A DNA stretch of 64,000 nucleotides from Sphingomonas sp. GTDB taxonomy: Bacteria; Pseudomonadota; Alphaproteobacteria; Sphingomonadales; Sphingomonadaceae. Location: the NCBI GenBank assembly GCA_019635535.1, contig JAHBZH010000001.1, positions 255,001-319,000 on the forward strand, in the 5' to 3' direction. How positions within the stretch are numbered: position 1 is the stretch's first letter; the number at the start of each line of letters is the position of its first letter. Both the position numbers and the translations under genes were made by a program. Below, piece after piece: positions 34,232 through 42,754 of this stretch. The notes beneath the pieces were generated by a model. The model was not told the DNA's origin and ran no database searches. It saw only the letters and a list, made by a program, of their open reading frames with translations.

Positions 34232-34699
34232 ATGGACCGTACAGACTATCGCATCCTCGCCATCCTGCAGGAGGACGCCTCGCTTCCGGTCGCCGAGATC
34301 GCGAGCCGGGTCAACCTGTCCCAGACGCCCTGCTGGCGGCGCATTCAGAAGCTGGAGGCGCAGGGCGTGATCCAGCGCCGCGTCGCGATCGTCGATCCGG
34401 TGGCGGTCGGGCTCGGCATCTCGGTCTTCGTCGAGATCGAGGCGGCCGATCATTCGCCCGACTGGTTGAACGGCTTTTCCGTCACGGTCGCGGCGATGCC
34501 CGAGGTGATGGACGTCTATCGCATGGCCGGCGACGTCGACTATCTGCTGCGCGTCGTGGTCGGCTCGATGGCGGAGTTCGACGATTTCTACCGCCGGCTG
34601 ATCGCCGAGGTGCCGTTGAAGAACGTCACTTCGCGCTTCGCGATGGAGCGAGTGAAGAGCAGCACGGCCTATCCGCTCGCTCGCCATATCGAACGCTGA
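34232..34699 (+). CDS. Lrp/AsnC-family transcriptional regulator
   Basis: A 155-residue regulator with an N-terminal winged helix (DYRILAILQEDASLPVAEIA, recognition helix SQTPCWRRIQKLEAQGVI) and a C-terminal RAM domain (VMDVYRMAGDVDYLLRVVV) that binds amino acids and makes octamers. ATG at 34232 is preceded by AGGGAA; earlier in-frame ATGs would read through the promoter. Its likely first target is its own promoter. The amino acid sensed is unknown. Confidence 0.93.
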   Translation: MDRTDYRILAILQEDASLPVAEIASRVNLSQTPCWRRIQKLEAQGVIQRRVAIVDPVAVGLGISVFVEIEAADHSPDWLNGFSVTVAAMPEVMDVYRMAGDVDYLLRVVVGSMAEFDDFYRRLIAEVPLKNVTSRFAMERVKSSTAYPLARHIER

Positions 34700-34716
34700 G
34701 GCGCGTTTCACCCGCA

Positions 34717-34748
34717 CGAAAAGACCCCCGGCGGCCAAACCGGGGGTC
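34717..34748 (-). terminator. Intrinsic terminator of the small lipoprotein gene
   Basis: GACCCCCGG and CCGGGGGTC pair across eight bases (34723-34748). On the minus strand the stem is followed by TTTTCG, right for ending the lipoprotein transcript; it can also stop plus-strand readthrough from the Lrp gene. Confidence 0.7.
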
Positions 34749-34809
34749 GATCGACCGCTTCATTCTGGGAGACCTCAGCGGTGCGGGAAAGGAATGGCGA
34801 TCGATCCGC

Positions 34810-35028
34810 TTACTGACTGTTCTCCACCGCATTCTCGGTCACGGCATTGTCGGCCGCCGCGTTCGCGTCGGCCTCGTCGCCGGCAGTCTCGCTTTCGAGC
34901 GCCTCCGGCGTGAGATTCTGAAGTTCGTCGACGCTCTCGTTGACGGCGACATTCTGCTCCGCGCCGCCCCCGCAGGCGCCGAGCGCGACGAGGCCGGCCG
35001 CCAGCAAGGTCGTGGAAATCTTTCGCAT
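34810..35028 (-). CDS. Small acidic lipoprotein
   Basis: A 72-residue protein with a lipobox (LVALGAC, lipidated Cys19) and a disordered acidic tail rich in Asn, Glu and Ala (NVAVNESVDELQNLTPEALE). No known domain. AGGGGG precedes the ATG. The tail suggests a surface or periplasmic tether; function unknown. The open frame to 35142 is longer but loses the signal peptide at the N-terminus. Confidence 0.75.
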   Translation of the reverse strand: MRKISTTLLAAGLVALGACGGGAEQNVAVNESVDELQNLTPEALESETAGDEADANAAADNAVTENAVENSQ

Positions 35029-35205
35029 CGTTGCAATCCCCCTGACATCGAATCGTGGAGCCTGAAAAGACCATCGCTTCGCCTCCGCGGCAATGCGGGA
35101 CCGGCGAACGATGCAACTTTGCACGATCCCGCCCGCAGACACGCCGCTTACCGCAATTTCCTTCGCTTCGGCGCGGATCCGATTGGTAGAATCGCCTCCC
35201 GCGCC

Positions 35206-36192
35206 TCAGCCGCGCTCGGCGAGCCTGCGCTCCCAGGCGAGCGCGTCGGCGACGATCGTGTCGAGGTCGTCGCGCGCCGGTCGCCAGGGCAAAGTGGCGA
35301 GGATACGGCCATTGTCGGCGATCAGCGCCGGCGGATCGCCCGCGCGGCGCGGCTGCATCCGCCGTTCGATGCGAAGATTCGTCACCCGATCGACGCTGTC
35401 GAGCACGTCGAGCACCGAAAATCCCCGACCATAGCCGCAATTCAGGAGGTGGCTGGTGGCCGGATCGGCGATCAGTGCGTCGAGCGCCGCGACATGGGCG
35501 GCGGCGAGGTCGCCGACATGGATATAGTCGCGCACGCCGGTGCCGTCGGGCGTGTCATAGTCGGTGCCGTACACATCGACATGGCTGCGCTTGCCGGTGG
35601 CGGCCTCGACCGCGACCTTGATGAGATGGGTGGCGCCTGCCGTAGACTGGCCCGCGCGCCCTCGCGGATCGGCGCCGGCGACATTGAAATAGCGCAGCGC
35701 GCAATAATTGATCGGATGGGCGAAAGCGGCGTCGGCCAGCATCCGCTCGGTCATCAGCTTGGACCAGCCATAGGGGTTGATCGGCTGGGTCGGCATGTCC
35801 TCCCGGACCGGCACGGTCTCCGGCACGCCATAGGTGGCGGCGGTCGAGGAGAAGATGAAGTGCCCGACCCCGCCCCGCACCGCGCTTTCGATCAGCGCGC
35901 GGCTCTTCACCGTATTGTTGAGATAATAGCCGAGCGGATCGGCCACCGAGTCCGGCACGACGATCGATCCGGCGAAATGCATGATCGCGCTCACGCCCTG
36001 CTCCGCGATGACGCGTTCGACCAGCGCCTGATCGGCGATATCGCCCTCGATCAGCGGCACATCGCCGGGCAGAACCCAAGCGAAACCGGTGGTCAGATTG
36101 TCGATCACCGCCACCGGCCGGCCCGCGTCGCGCAGCGCCAGCACCGCATGGCTGCCGATATAGCCCGCGCCGCCCGTCACCAGCACCGTCAT
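35206..36192 (-). CDS. galE: UDP-glucose 4-epimerase
   Basis: A 328-residue short-chain dehydrogenase-like epimerase interconverting UDP-glucose and UDP-galactose for cell-surface glycans. NAD site VTGGAGYIGSHAVLALRD, catalytic Ser-Ser-Thr in FIFSSTAATYG and Tyr-x-x-x-Lys in INPYGWSKLMTE are all present, as is the RYFNVAGADPRG substrate loop. It stands alone between two lipoprotein genes. Confidence 0.93.
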   Translation of the reverse strand: MTVLVTGGAGYIGSHAVLALRDAGRPVAVIDNLTTGFAWVLPGDVPLIEGDIADQALVERVIAEQGVSAIMHFAGSIVVPDSVADPLGYYLNNTVKSRALIESAVRGGVGHFIFSSTAATYGVPETVPVREDMPTQPINPYGWSKLMTERMLADAAFAHPINYCALRYFNVAGADPRGRAGQSTAGATHLIKVAVEAATGKRSHVDVYGTDYDTPDGTGVRDYIHVGDLAAAHVAALDALIADPATSHLLNCGYGRGFSVLDVLDSVDRVTNLRIERRMQPRRAGDPPALIADNGRILATLPWRPARDDLDTIVADALAWERRLAERG

Positions 36193-36287
36193 CCGCTTCG
36201 CACCCCTCTTATCGAGCCGTTGGGTTATTTGCCGCTAAGAATCGTTACACCTTCTGTATAGTGCCATTCGCCGACAGGGAGTGGATC

Positions 36288-36899
36288 ATGAAGAGATCGA
36301 TCGTGCGTTTGAGCCTCATTCTGGCCGCAGCGGCCACCGCAGCCGGCTGCGCCACCGACACGGGCGGCAGCGCCCAATCGGGCGTCTCGGTGACGCGCTT
36401 CCACCTCAATCAGCCGATCGCACGCGGCGAGATCGCGGTCGAGGCATCGGATCTGGAAGACGCCAACAGCATCGCATTCGCCGAGCGGGCGCTCCCGGTC
36501 GCGCGCGAGCTGACCCGGCTCGGCTGGACCGTGACGGTGCGCAATCCAAATTCCGAACATGTCGCGGTGGTGCGGATCGAGCAGGGCCGCCGCGCCGCGG
36601 CCCGGCGCTCCGGGCTCAGCATCGGCATCGGCGGCGGCACCGGCGGCTATCGCAGCGGCGTCGGCGTCGGGCTGGGTACGACGATCCCGATCGGCGGCTC
36701 CGGCCCGATCGTCGTCACCGAGCTGTCCGTCCGGATACAGCGCCGCTCCGACGCGACGGCGATCTGGGAGGGCCGCGCCCAGCTCGAAGCGCGGGAAAGC
36801 GCTCCGCTCGCCGATCCACGCAATGCGACGAACCGGCTCGCCGCCGCGTTGTTTGAGGGCTTCCCCGGAGAGTCCGGGCGCACTATCAGGGTCCGGTAA
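36288..36899 (+). CDS. DUF4136-like lipoprotein
   Basis: A 203-residue predicted lipoprotein: lipobox ATAAGC, then a domain with VTRFHLNQPIARGEIAVEA and a C-terminal WEGRAQLEA/RLAAALFEGFPG pattern seen in DUF4136 proteins. A Gly-rich loop (SIGIGGGTGGYRSGVGVGLG) lies in the middle. GGGAG precedes the ATG at 36288. Function unknown; probably at the outer membrane. Confidence 0.75.
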   Translation: MKRSIVRLSLILAAAATAAGCATDTGGSAQSGVSVTRFHLNQPIARGEIAVEASDLEDANSIAFAERALPVARELTRLGWTVTVRNPNSEHVAVVRIEQGRRAAARRSGLSIGIGGGTGGYRSGVGVGLGTTIPIGGSGPIVVTELSVRIQRRSDATAIWEGRAQLEARESAPLADPRNATNRLAAALFEGFPGESGRTIRVR

Positions 36900-36926
36900 C
36901 CCCGCTTAATATCAATCAAGGAAACA

Positions 36927-38060
36927 ATGACTCTCTCCATTTCGAGCGCCTTCGACGGCGGCAATATCCGTTTGGTTTCCATCGACGGCGACCGTGTGGA
37001 CCTGGAAATCGTCAAGGATCACAAGTCCGATTTCTATCAATGGTTCTATTTCCGCGTGACCGGCGCCGGTGGCCGGCCGCTGACGCTGAACATCCTCAAT
37101 TGCGCCGGGGCCGCCTATCCGCACGGCTGGGACGGTTATCGGGCCTGCATGTCGGAGGACCGCGAGGACTGGGTCCGCGTCGATACCGGCTATGCGGACG
37201 GCATATTGTCGATCACCGCGACGCCGCCTTCGGACAGCGTCTGGTTCGCCTATTTCGCCCCCTATACGATGGAGCGCCATCACGAGCTGATCGCCTCGGT
37301 GATCGGCTATCCCGGCCTCGCCTACCGCTCGCTCGGCCAGACGCTCGACGGGCAGGAGCTCGATTATCTCGAGCTGGCCGGCGGCCCGCTGCAGGTCTGG
37401 CTCTATGCGCGCCAGCATCCCGGCGAGACCATGGCCGAATGGTGGATGGAAGGCGCGATCGAGCGGCTGCTCGACGAGCATGATCCGGTCACCCGCAAGC
37501 TGCGCGAGAAGGCCAGCTTCCACATCGTCCCGAATATGAACCCAGATGGTTCACGACGTGGACACCTTCGCACCAATGCGGCGGGCGTCAATCTCAACCG
37601 CGAATGGCACGCACCGAGCCTGGAGCGCAGCCCGGAGGTCCATTACGTCCTTGAGGAGATGAAGAAGACCGGCGTGGATTTCGCCATGGACATCCATGGC
37701 GACGAGGCGATCGAGGCGAATTTCCTCGCCGGCTTCGAGGGCATCCCCTCGTTCAAGACCGAGCAGCAGGCGCTCTACGACGCCTTCGCCCGGGCGCTGG
37801 TCGGCATCTCGCCCGATTTCCAGACCGAGCGCGGCTACGACATCCCGCCGCCCGGCCAGGCCAATCTGTCCATGTCCACCGCCCAGCTCGCCGAGCGGTT
37901 CGGCGCGGTGTCGATGACGCTGGAAATGCCGTTCAAGGATTATGACGCGCTGCCGGATCCGGTCCATGGCTGGTCGCCCGACCGTTGCCGGCTGCTGGCC
38001 CGCGCCTGCCTCGACGCGCTCCATGCCGTGATCGACGACGTCGCGGCCTATCGCGGCTGA
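36927..38060 (+). CDS. M14 cytosolic carboxypeptidase
   Basis: A 377-residue zinc carboxypeptidase of the M14 cytosolic (AGBL/CCP) branch. It has an N-terminal beta domain ([17 protein letters not shown], typical of CCPs), zinc ligands in [12 protein letters not shown] and DIHGDE, Arg/Asn substrate residues in [10 protein letters not shown], and the catalytic Glu in MTLEMPFKD. No signal peptide, so cytoplasmic. The substrate in bacteria is not known. The stop shares one base with the gpmA start. Confidence 0.9.
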   Translation: MTLSISSAFDGGNIRLVSIDGDRVDLEIVKDHKSDFYQWFYFRVTGAGGRPLTLNILNCAGAAYPHGWDGYRACMSEDREDWVRVDTGYADGILSITATPPSDSVWFAYFAPYTMERHHELIASVIGYPGLAYRSLGQTLDGQELDYLELAGGPLQVWLYARQHPGETMAEWWMEGAIERLLDEHDPVTRKLREKASFHIVPNMNPDGSRRGHLRTNAAGVNLNREWHAPSLERSPEVHYVLEEMKKTGVDFAMDIHGDEAIEANFLAGFEGIPSFKTEQQALYDAFARALVGISPDFQTERGYDIPPPGQANLSMSTAQLAERFGAVSMTLEMPFKDYDALPDPVHGWSPDRCRLLARACLDALHAVIDDVAAYRG

Positions 38061-38746
38061 TGCCCCGCCTCGTCCTCATCCGCCACGGCCAGTCGGCCTG
38101 GAACCTGGAGAACAGGTTTACCGGCTGGTGGGACGTGGATCTGACGGAGCAGGGCGTCGCCGAGGCGAAGACGGCGGGCGAGCTGCTCGCCGCCCGGGGC
38201 CTCGATTTCGATCTCTGCTTCACCAGCGTACAGACCCGCGCGATCAAGACGCTGAACATCGCGCTGGAGGCGATGGGGCGGCTGTGGCTGCCGGTCGAGA
38301 AGCACTGGCGGCTGAACGAGCGGCATTATGGCGGCCTGACCGGCCTCGACAAGGCGGAGACCGCGGCGAAGCATGGCGCGGAGCAGGTGCATATCTGGCG
38401 CCGCTCCTTCGATATCCCGCCGCCGGCGCAGGAGCCCGCCGGGGATTTCGATCTCACCAACGACCGCCGCTATGCCGGCATCGCCATCCCCGCGACCGAG
38501 AGCCTCAAGGACACGATCGCGCGCGTATTGCCTTATTGGGAGGAACGGATCGCCCCGGCGCTGCGCTCCAGCGAGCGGGTGCTGATCTCCGCCCACGGCA
38601 ATTCGCTGCGCGCTTTGGTCAAGCATCTGTCCGGCATTCCCGACGACGAGATCACGAGCCTCGAAATCCCGACCGGCCAGCCGATCGTCTACGAACTGGA
38701 CGACGATCTCGGCGAGATCGAGCGTTACTACCTCAAGGACCGTTAG
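38060..38746 (+). CDS. gpmA: 2,3-bisphosphoglycerate-dependent phosphoglycerate mutase
   Basis: Interconverts 3- and 2-phosphoglycerate. The 228 residues have the phosphohistidine motif [33 protein letters not shown] and [14 protein letters not shown] (second catalytic His). I start at 38060, where TGATG couples it to the carboxypeptidase gene. It converges with the azoreductase gene with a four-base overlap. Confidence 0.94.
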   Translation: MPRLVLIRHGQSAWNLENRFTGWWDVDLTEQGVAEAKTAGELLAARGLDFDLCFTSVQTRAIKTLNIALEAMGRLWLPVEKHWRLNERHYGGLTGLDKAETAAKHGAEQVHIWRRSFDIPPPAQEPAGDFDLTNDRRYAGIAIPATESLKDTIARVLPYWEERIAPALRSSERVLISAHGNSLRALVKHLSGIPDDEITSLEIPTGQPIVYELDDDLGEIERYYLKDR

Positions 38747-39432
38747 GCGGCCTGCGGCAGTCGGCGGGCGGCAAGGCGATCGACGAGGGCGTCGATCTCG
38801 GCTTCCGCCTGCGTCAGCGATTCCTCGACCCGCCTGTCGGAAAACTCGTCCCATTCGACCGCGACGGACCAGTTTTCGGCGATGCCGATGAAGCCCAGCG
38901 GGACGCGCAGCGACGTCTCCACCAGATTGAGGGCGGCGAGCGGCCCGTCCGGCGCATAGCCCCCGTCGCCCCGCGCGCTGACGATCACCAGCGCCTTGCC
39001 CGGCGGCAGCAGCGGCCAGTAGAGATCGTCGCCCTTGCGTGACGGATCGAAGCCGAAGGTCCGCCTGATCCGCACGACATTGTCGATCCAGGCCTTGAGC
39101 GTCGAGGGGATGCCGAAATTGTACATCGGCGCGCCGATGACGATCACATCCGCCTGTTCCAGCTCAGCGATCAGCGCATCGCTTTCGGCGAGCACGGCGT
39201 CCGTCGCGGCGGTGCGGCGGTGCGGCTTCGCGAAGGCGGCGGCGACCCAGTCGCCGGTGACCGCCGTCGGCGGAGCGATAGCGAGATCGCGCGCGATCAC
39301 GCGCGCGGCGGGGGCCCGAGCGGTCCAGCGATCGAGGAAGCGACGGGTCAGCCGGCGCGTATGCGAGCCGCGCGCGTCGCGCCCCGACAGGCCCGGTCGG
39401 GCGCTTGAATCGATGTGCAGCAGAGTCGTCAT
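38743..39432 (-). CDS. FMN-dependent NADH-azoreductase (flavodoxin-like)
   Basis: A 229-residue flavodoxin-fold reductase of the AzoR family acting on quinones and azo compounds in the cytoplasm. The FMN phosphate loop is at [16 protein letters not shown] and the diagnostic [20 protein letters not shown] follows near residue 102. It is divergent from a LysR gene, the usual arrangement for its regulator; the 117-base gap contains CGAATTCG, a possible part of a LysR site. Confidence 0.88.
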   Translation of the reverse strand: MTTLLHIDSSARPGLSGRDARGSHTRRLTRRFLDRWTARAPAARVIARDLAIAPPTAVTGDWVAAAFAKPHRRTAATDAVLAESDALIAELEQADVIVIGAPMYNFGIPSTLKAWIDNVVRIRRTFGFDPSRKGDDLYWPLLPPGKALVIVSARGDGGYAPDGPLAALNLVETSLRVPLGFIGIAENWSVAVEWDEFSDRRVEESLTQAEAEIDALVDRLAARRLPQAA

Positions 39433-39549
39433 CTCCAGTCTCCCATGAATGAACTTGGCTCAGGCAATGCCTTCAGGCCGGGAGATGGCGACATGGAACG
39501 CCCTCGACAAAATCGAATTCGTCAGGCAATGGATGAATGAAACTCACTT

Positions 39550-40440
39550 ATGCGACAACTCCCGCCCCTTGCCGCGCTGCGCGCCTTCGAGGCCGCCGCG
39601 CGGCATCTGAGCTTCAAGCGCGCCGCCGCCGAGCTGGGCGTGACGCCCACCGCGATCAGCCATCAGGTCCGGCTGCTGGAGGAGGTGCTCGCGCTGAAGC
39701 TGTTCGACCGCGGCGTGCGCGAAGTCGCGCTGACTCCGGCGGGGCAGCAGCTTTTCCCCGCCCTGCGCGACGGGTTCGACACGATCGCCGGCGCGCTCGC
39801 GGCGCTGCGCAAACCGGGCCGGCGCATGCTGACCCTGACCGCGCTCCGCACCTTTGCCGAATATCGGCTGGTGCCGCGTATCGAGGCGTTCCGCGAAGCC
39901 AATCCGGGACTGGACCTCCGCCTGCACGCCTCGGAAAGCGTGCTCGACCTCACCGCCGGCGAGGCGGACGCGGCGGTCCGCTACGGGCGAGGACCGTTTC
40001 CCGGGCTCGTCTCGGAACCGCTCTATACTGAACGGTTCGCGCCCTTGTGCAGCCCTTCGCTCGGCCTCGAACGGCCGGAGCAGCTGGCCGACATGCCGCT
40101 GTTGCACAGCGAATGGCAGCGCCAGGGGCCGCACGTGCCGAGCTGGGCGCGCTGGGGCGAGGAAGCGGGTCTACGCGGCATCGACTGGCGGCGCGGCACC
40201 GTCTTCACCGACGAAAGCCATGCCGTGCAGGCGGCGATCGCGGGCAAGGGCGTCGCGCTGCTCAGCCCGGTGATGCTCGCCGGCGAGATCGCGCGCGGAT
40301 TGCTGGTCGAGCCATTCGGGCCCAACCTGCCGGGGCTCGACTTCCATTTCGTCCATTCCGGCGATCCGCGCCGGGCCGGGGACATGGCGGCGCTGCGGGC
40401 ATGGCTCGGCGACGCCATCGCGGCGGTCAGAATTCCTTGA
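39550..40440 (+). CDS. LysR-family regulator (GcvA-like)
   Basis: A 296-residue LysR regulator: N-terminal helix-turn-helix (LSFKRAAAELGVTPTAISHQVRLLE-type region at about 20-45) and a substrate-binding domain with the GcvA-like start RMLTLTALRTFAEYRLVPR. Transcribed away from the azoreductase gene, which is its likeliest target. Its end overlaps the convergent GGDEF gene by 14 bases. Confidence 0.92.
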   Translation: MRQLPPLAALRAFEAAARHLSFKRAAAELGVTPTAISHQVRLLEEVLALKLFDRGVREVALTPAGQQLFPALRDGFDTIAGALAALRKPGRRMLTLTALRTFAEYRLVPRIEAFREANPGLDLRLHASESVLDLTAGEADAAVRYGRGPFPGLVSEPLYTERFAPLCSPSLGLERPEQLADMPLLHSEWQRQGPHVPSWARWGEEAGLRGIDWRRGTVFTDESHAVQAAIAGKGVALLSPVMLAGEIARGLLVEPFGPNLPGLDFHFVHSGDPRRAGDMAALRAWLGDAIAAVRIP

Positions 40441-41050
40441 CGCGCGCCATGTTGCGCTGGGCGCGGACGAGGACTTCCTCGGCGCCGTCGCCGGGCAGGA
40501 TCGCGGCCACGCCGACCGTCGCCCTGAGCCCGACCCGGGTGCCGCCGAGGTCGAGCGGCTGGCCCGCGACGAAGCGGGCGATGCGCTCGCCGGTCTCGAT
40601 CGCCGAATCGGCGTCGAGATGATCCAGGATCAGGCCGAAGCCGCCGCCCAGCCGCGCCGCGACGTCGGTGACGCGGATCAGGCCCTTCAGCAGCCGTGCG
40701 ATATGGGACAAGGCGGCGTCGCCGGCGATCCGGCCGTGATTGTCGTTGATCGCCCGCAGGCCGCAGACGTCGATCGAGAGCAGGGCCGCCGGCGTGCGAT
40801 GCCGCTGCGCCTGGCCGACGACCCGGTCCAGCTCGCGGCGGAAGGCGCGGTCGTTGGCGAGGCCGGTCAGCGGATCGGTGTCGACGGCGTCCTCGAGATC
40901 GCCCAGCCGGGCGCGCGTCTCCGCGAGGGCGGCGCGCAGCAGCGCATTTTCATCGGCCAGCCGCGACAGCGCCTCGCGCACGTCGGGCGCGCAGGCATCC
41001 CATTCCGTTCCCACCGCGAAATTCGGCCGTGCCGTCACAGCTTGCTCCAT
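40427..41050 (-). CDS. Degenerate GGDEF-domain protein with intact I-site
   Basis: A 207-residue cytoplasmic protein: a helical/coiled N-terminus (about 20-55) and a GGDEF domain (DTDPLTGLANDRAF to the end). The active-site loop reads ARLGGGFGLIL, so GG[D/E]EF is changed to GGGFG and the catalytic Glu is lost. The c-di-GMP inhibitory site RxxD (RVTD, residues 126-129) is kept at exactly five residues before GG. I infer a c-di-GMP-binding effector rather than a cyclase. Confidence 0.88.
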   Translation of the reverse strand: MEQAVTARPNFAVGTEWDACAPDVREALSRLADENALLRAALAETRARLGDLEDAVDTDPLTGLANDRAFRRELDRVVGQAQRHRTPAALLSIDVCGLRAINDNHGRIAGDAALSHIARLLKGLIRVTDVAARLGGGFGLILDHLDADSAIETGERIARFVAGQPLDLGGTRVGLRATVGVAAILPGDGAEEVLVRAQRNMARVKEF

Positions 41051-41170
41051 TGCCCCGACATCCGCCCGGCATAGCTGATATGGGTTAACAACGCGCGAAG
41101 GACGGCGGATTGCCGAAGGGCGACAGGCCAGTTAAGGCGTCCGCTTCGTCGACCAGACGGGTTCGAGACT

Positions 41171-41659
41171 ATGACCGCCGGAACGCCTCTCATCGGGATC
41201 ATCATGGGCAGCCGCTCCGACTGGGAGACGATGAAGGAAGCCGCCGACATTCTGGACGGGCTCGGCGTGCCTTATGAGACGAAGGTGGTCTCGGCCCACC
41301 GCACCCCGCAGCGACTCTACGATTATGCGACCGGCGCCGCGGCGCGGGGCCTCAAGGCGATCATCGCCGGTGCCGGCGGCGCGGCGCACCTGCCGGGCAT
41401 GGCGGCGTCGATGACCCGGCTGCCGGTGCTCGGCGTGCCGGTCCAGTCCAAGGCGCTGAAGGGGCTGGATAGCCTCCTCTCCATCGTCCAGATGCCGGCC
41501 GGCGTACCGGTCGCGACGCTGGCGATCGGCAAGGCGGGCGCGGCCAATGCCGGCCTGCTCGCCGCCGCCATCCTCGCCACGTCGGACGATGCCCTGGCGC
41601 AGCGGCTCGATTCCTGGCGCCGGGCGCAGACCGAGGGGGTGGCCGAAAGCCCCGAATGA
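41171..41659 (+). CDS. purE: N5-carboxyaminoimidazole ribonucleotide mutase
   Basis: Class I PurE, converting N5-CAIR to CAIR in purine synthesis. The 162 residues include [16 protein letters not shown] and [16 protein letters not shown] (catalytic His), then [14 protein letters not shown]. Its stop overlaps the purK start by four bases, giving the expected coupled purE-purK pair. Confidence 0.96.
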   Translation: MTAGTPLIGIIMGSRSDWETMKEAADILDGLGVPYETKVVSAHRTPQRLYDYATGAAARGLKAIIAGAGGAAHLPGMAASMTRLPVLGVPVQSKALKGLDSLLSIVQMPAGVPVATLAIGKAGAANAGLLAAAILATSDDALAQRLDSWRRAQTEGVAESPE

Positions 41660-42732
41660 TCGTCCCGCCCGGCTCCACCATCGGCATCGTCGGCGGCGGC
41701 CAGCTCGGCCGGATGCTGGCGCTGGCCGGCGCGCCCCTGGGCTACAAATGCCACATCTACGCGCCCGACGAGACGCCGCCCGCCGGCGAGGTCGCGGCGC
41801 GCGTCACGCGGGGCGGTTTCACCGACGAAGCCGCCTTGGCCCGCTTCGCCGCCGAGGTCGATGTCGTCACCTACGAATTCGAGAATATCGCCGCCGGCCC
41901 GCTGCGCGCGATCACCGAGCGGGTGGCGCTCTGGCCGCCGCGCGAATCGCTGGAGATCGCGCAGGATCGGCTGGACGAGAAGCGGTTCGTCACACGCCTC
42001 GGCGGCCGCCCCGCGCCCTTCGCCGCCGTGAACGACCGCGCCGGGCTGGACGCGGCGCTGGCCGAAATCGGCGCGCCGGCGATCCTGAAGACCCGCCGGC
42101 TGGGCTATGACGGCAAGGGGCAGGCGCGGATCATGGATGCGGGCCAGGCGGATGCGGCCTGGGAGGCCGTGGCGGGGGCGCCGGGCGTGCTGGAGGGCTT
42201 CGTCGCGTTCGACGCGGAATTCTCGATCCTGCTGTGCCGGGGCGGGGATGGCGAGATCGTCCTGTGGGACGCGCCGCGCAACGTGCACGAGAACGGCATC
42301 CTCGCCCGCTCGATCGTGCCGGCCGGGGAAGCGCTTGCCCCCGCCATCGCCGAAGCCGAGGCGCTGGCGAGACGTGTCGCGGAGGCACTGAATCATGTCG
42401 GCGTGCTGGCGCTGGAATTCTTCGCGGTCGGCGAACGGGCGCTGTTCAATGAAATGGCGCCGCGCGTCCACAATAGCGGCCACTGGACGATCGAAGGGGC
42501 GGCGACCTCGCAATTCGAAAATCACATCCGCGCGGTCTGCGGCCTGCCGCTCGGCACCACCGAGCGCACGGCGCCGCACGTCGAGATGGCCAATCTGATC
42601 GGCAAGGATGTGGAGGGCTGGCGCGGTCTGCTCGCCGAGCCCGGCGCCCACCTCCACCTTTACGGCAAGCACCATGCCCGCCCCGGGCGCAAGATGGGCC
42701 ATGTCACCCGGCTGACCGGCCGGGCGGACTGA
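41656..42732 (+). CDS. purK: N5-carboxyaminoimidazole ribonucleotide synthase
   Basis: An ATP-grasp enzyme that carboxylates AIR with ATP and bicarbonate. The 358 residues show the biotin-carboxylase-like N-domain ([17 protein letters not shown]), the ATP-grasp loop [15 protein letters not shown], and the metal-binding [15 protein letters not shown]. Coupled to purE and convergent with the M16 peptidase gene. Confidence 0.96.
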   Translation: MIVPPGSTIGIVGGGQLGRMLALAGAPLGYKCHIYAPDETPPAGEVAARVTRGGFTDEAALARFAAEVDVVTYEFENIAAGPLRAITERVALWPPRESLEIAQDRLDEKRFVTRLGGRPAPFAAVNDRAGLDAALAEIGAPAILKTRRLGYDGKGQARIMDAGQADAAWEAVAGAPGVLEGFVAFDAEFSILLCRGGDGEIVLWDAPRNVHENGILARSIVPAGEALAPAIAEAEALARRVAEALNHVGVLALEFFAVGERALFNEMAPRVHNSGHWTIEGAATSQFENHIRAVCGLPLGTTERTAPHVEMANLIGKDVEGWRGLLAEPGAHLHLYGKHHARPGRKMGHVTRLTGRAD

Positions 42733-42754
42733 ACCGCCCGGCCGTATCGCGAGG

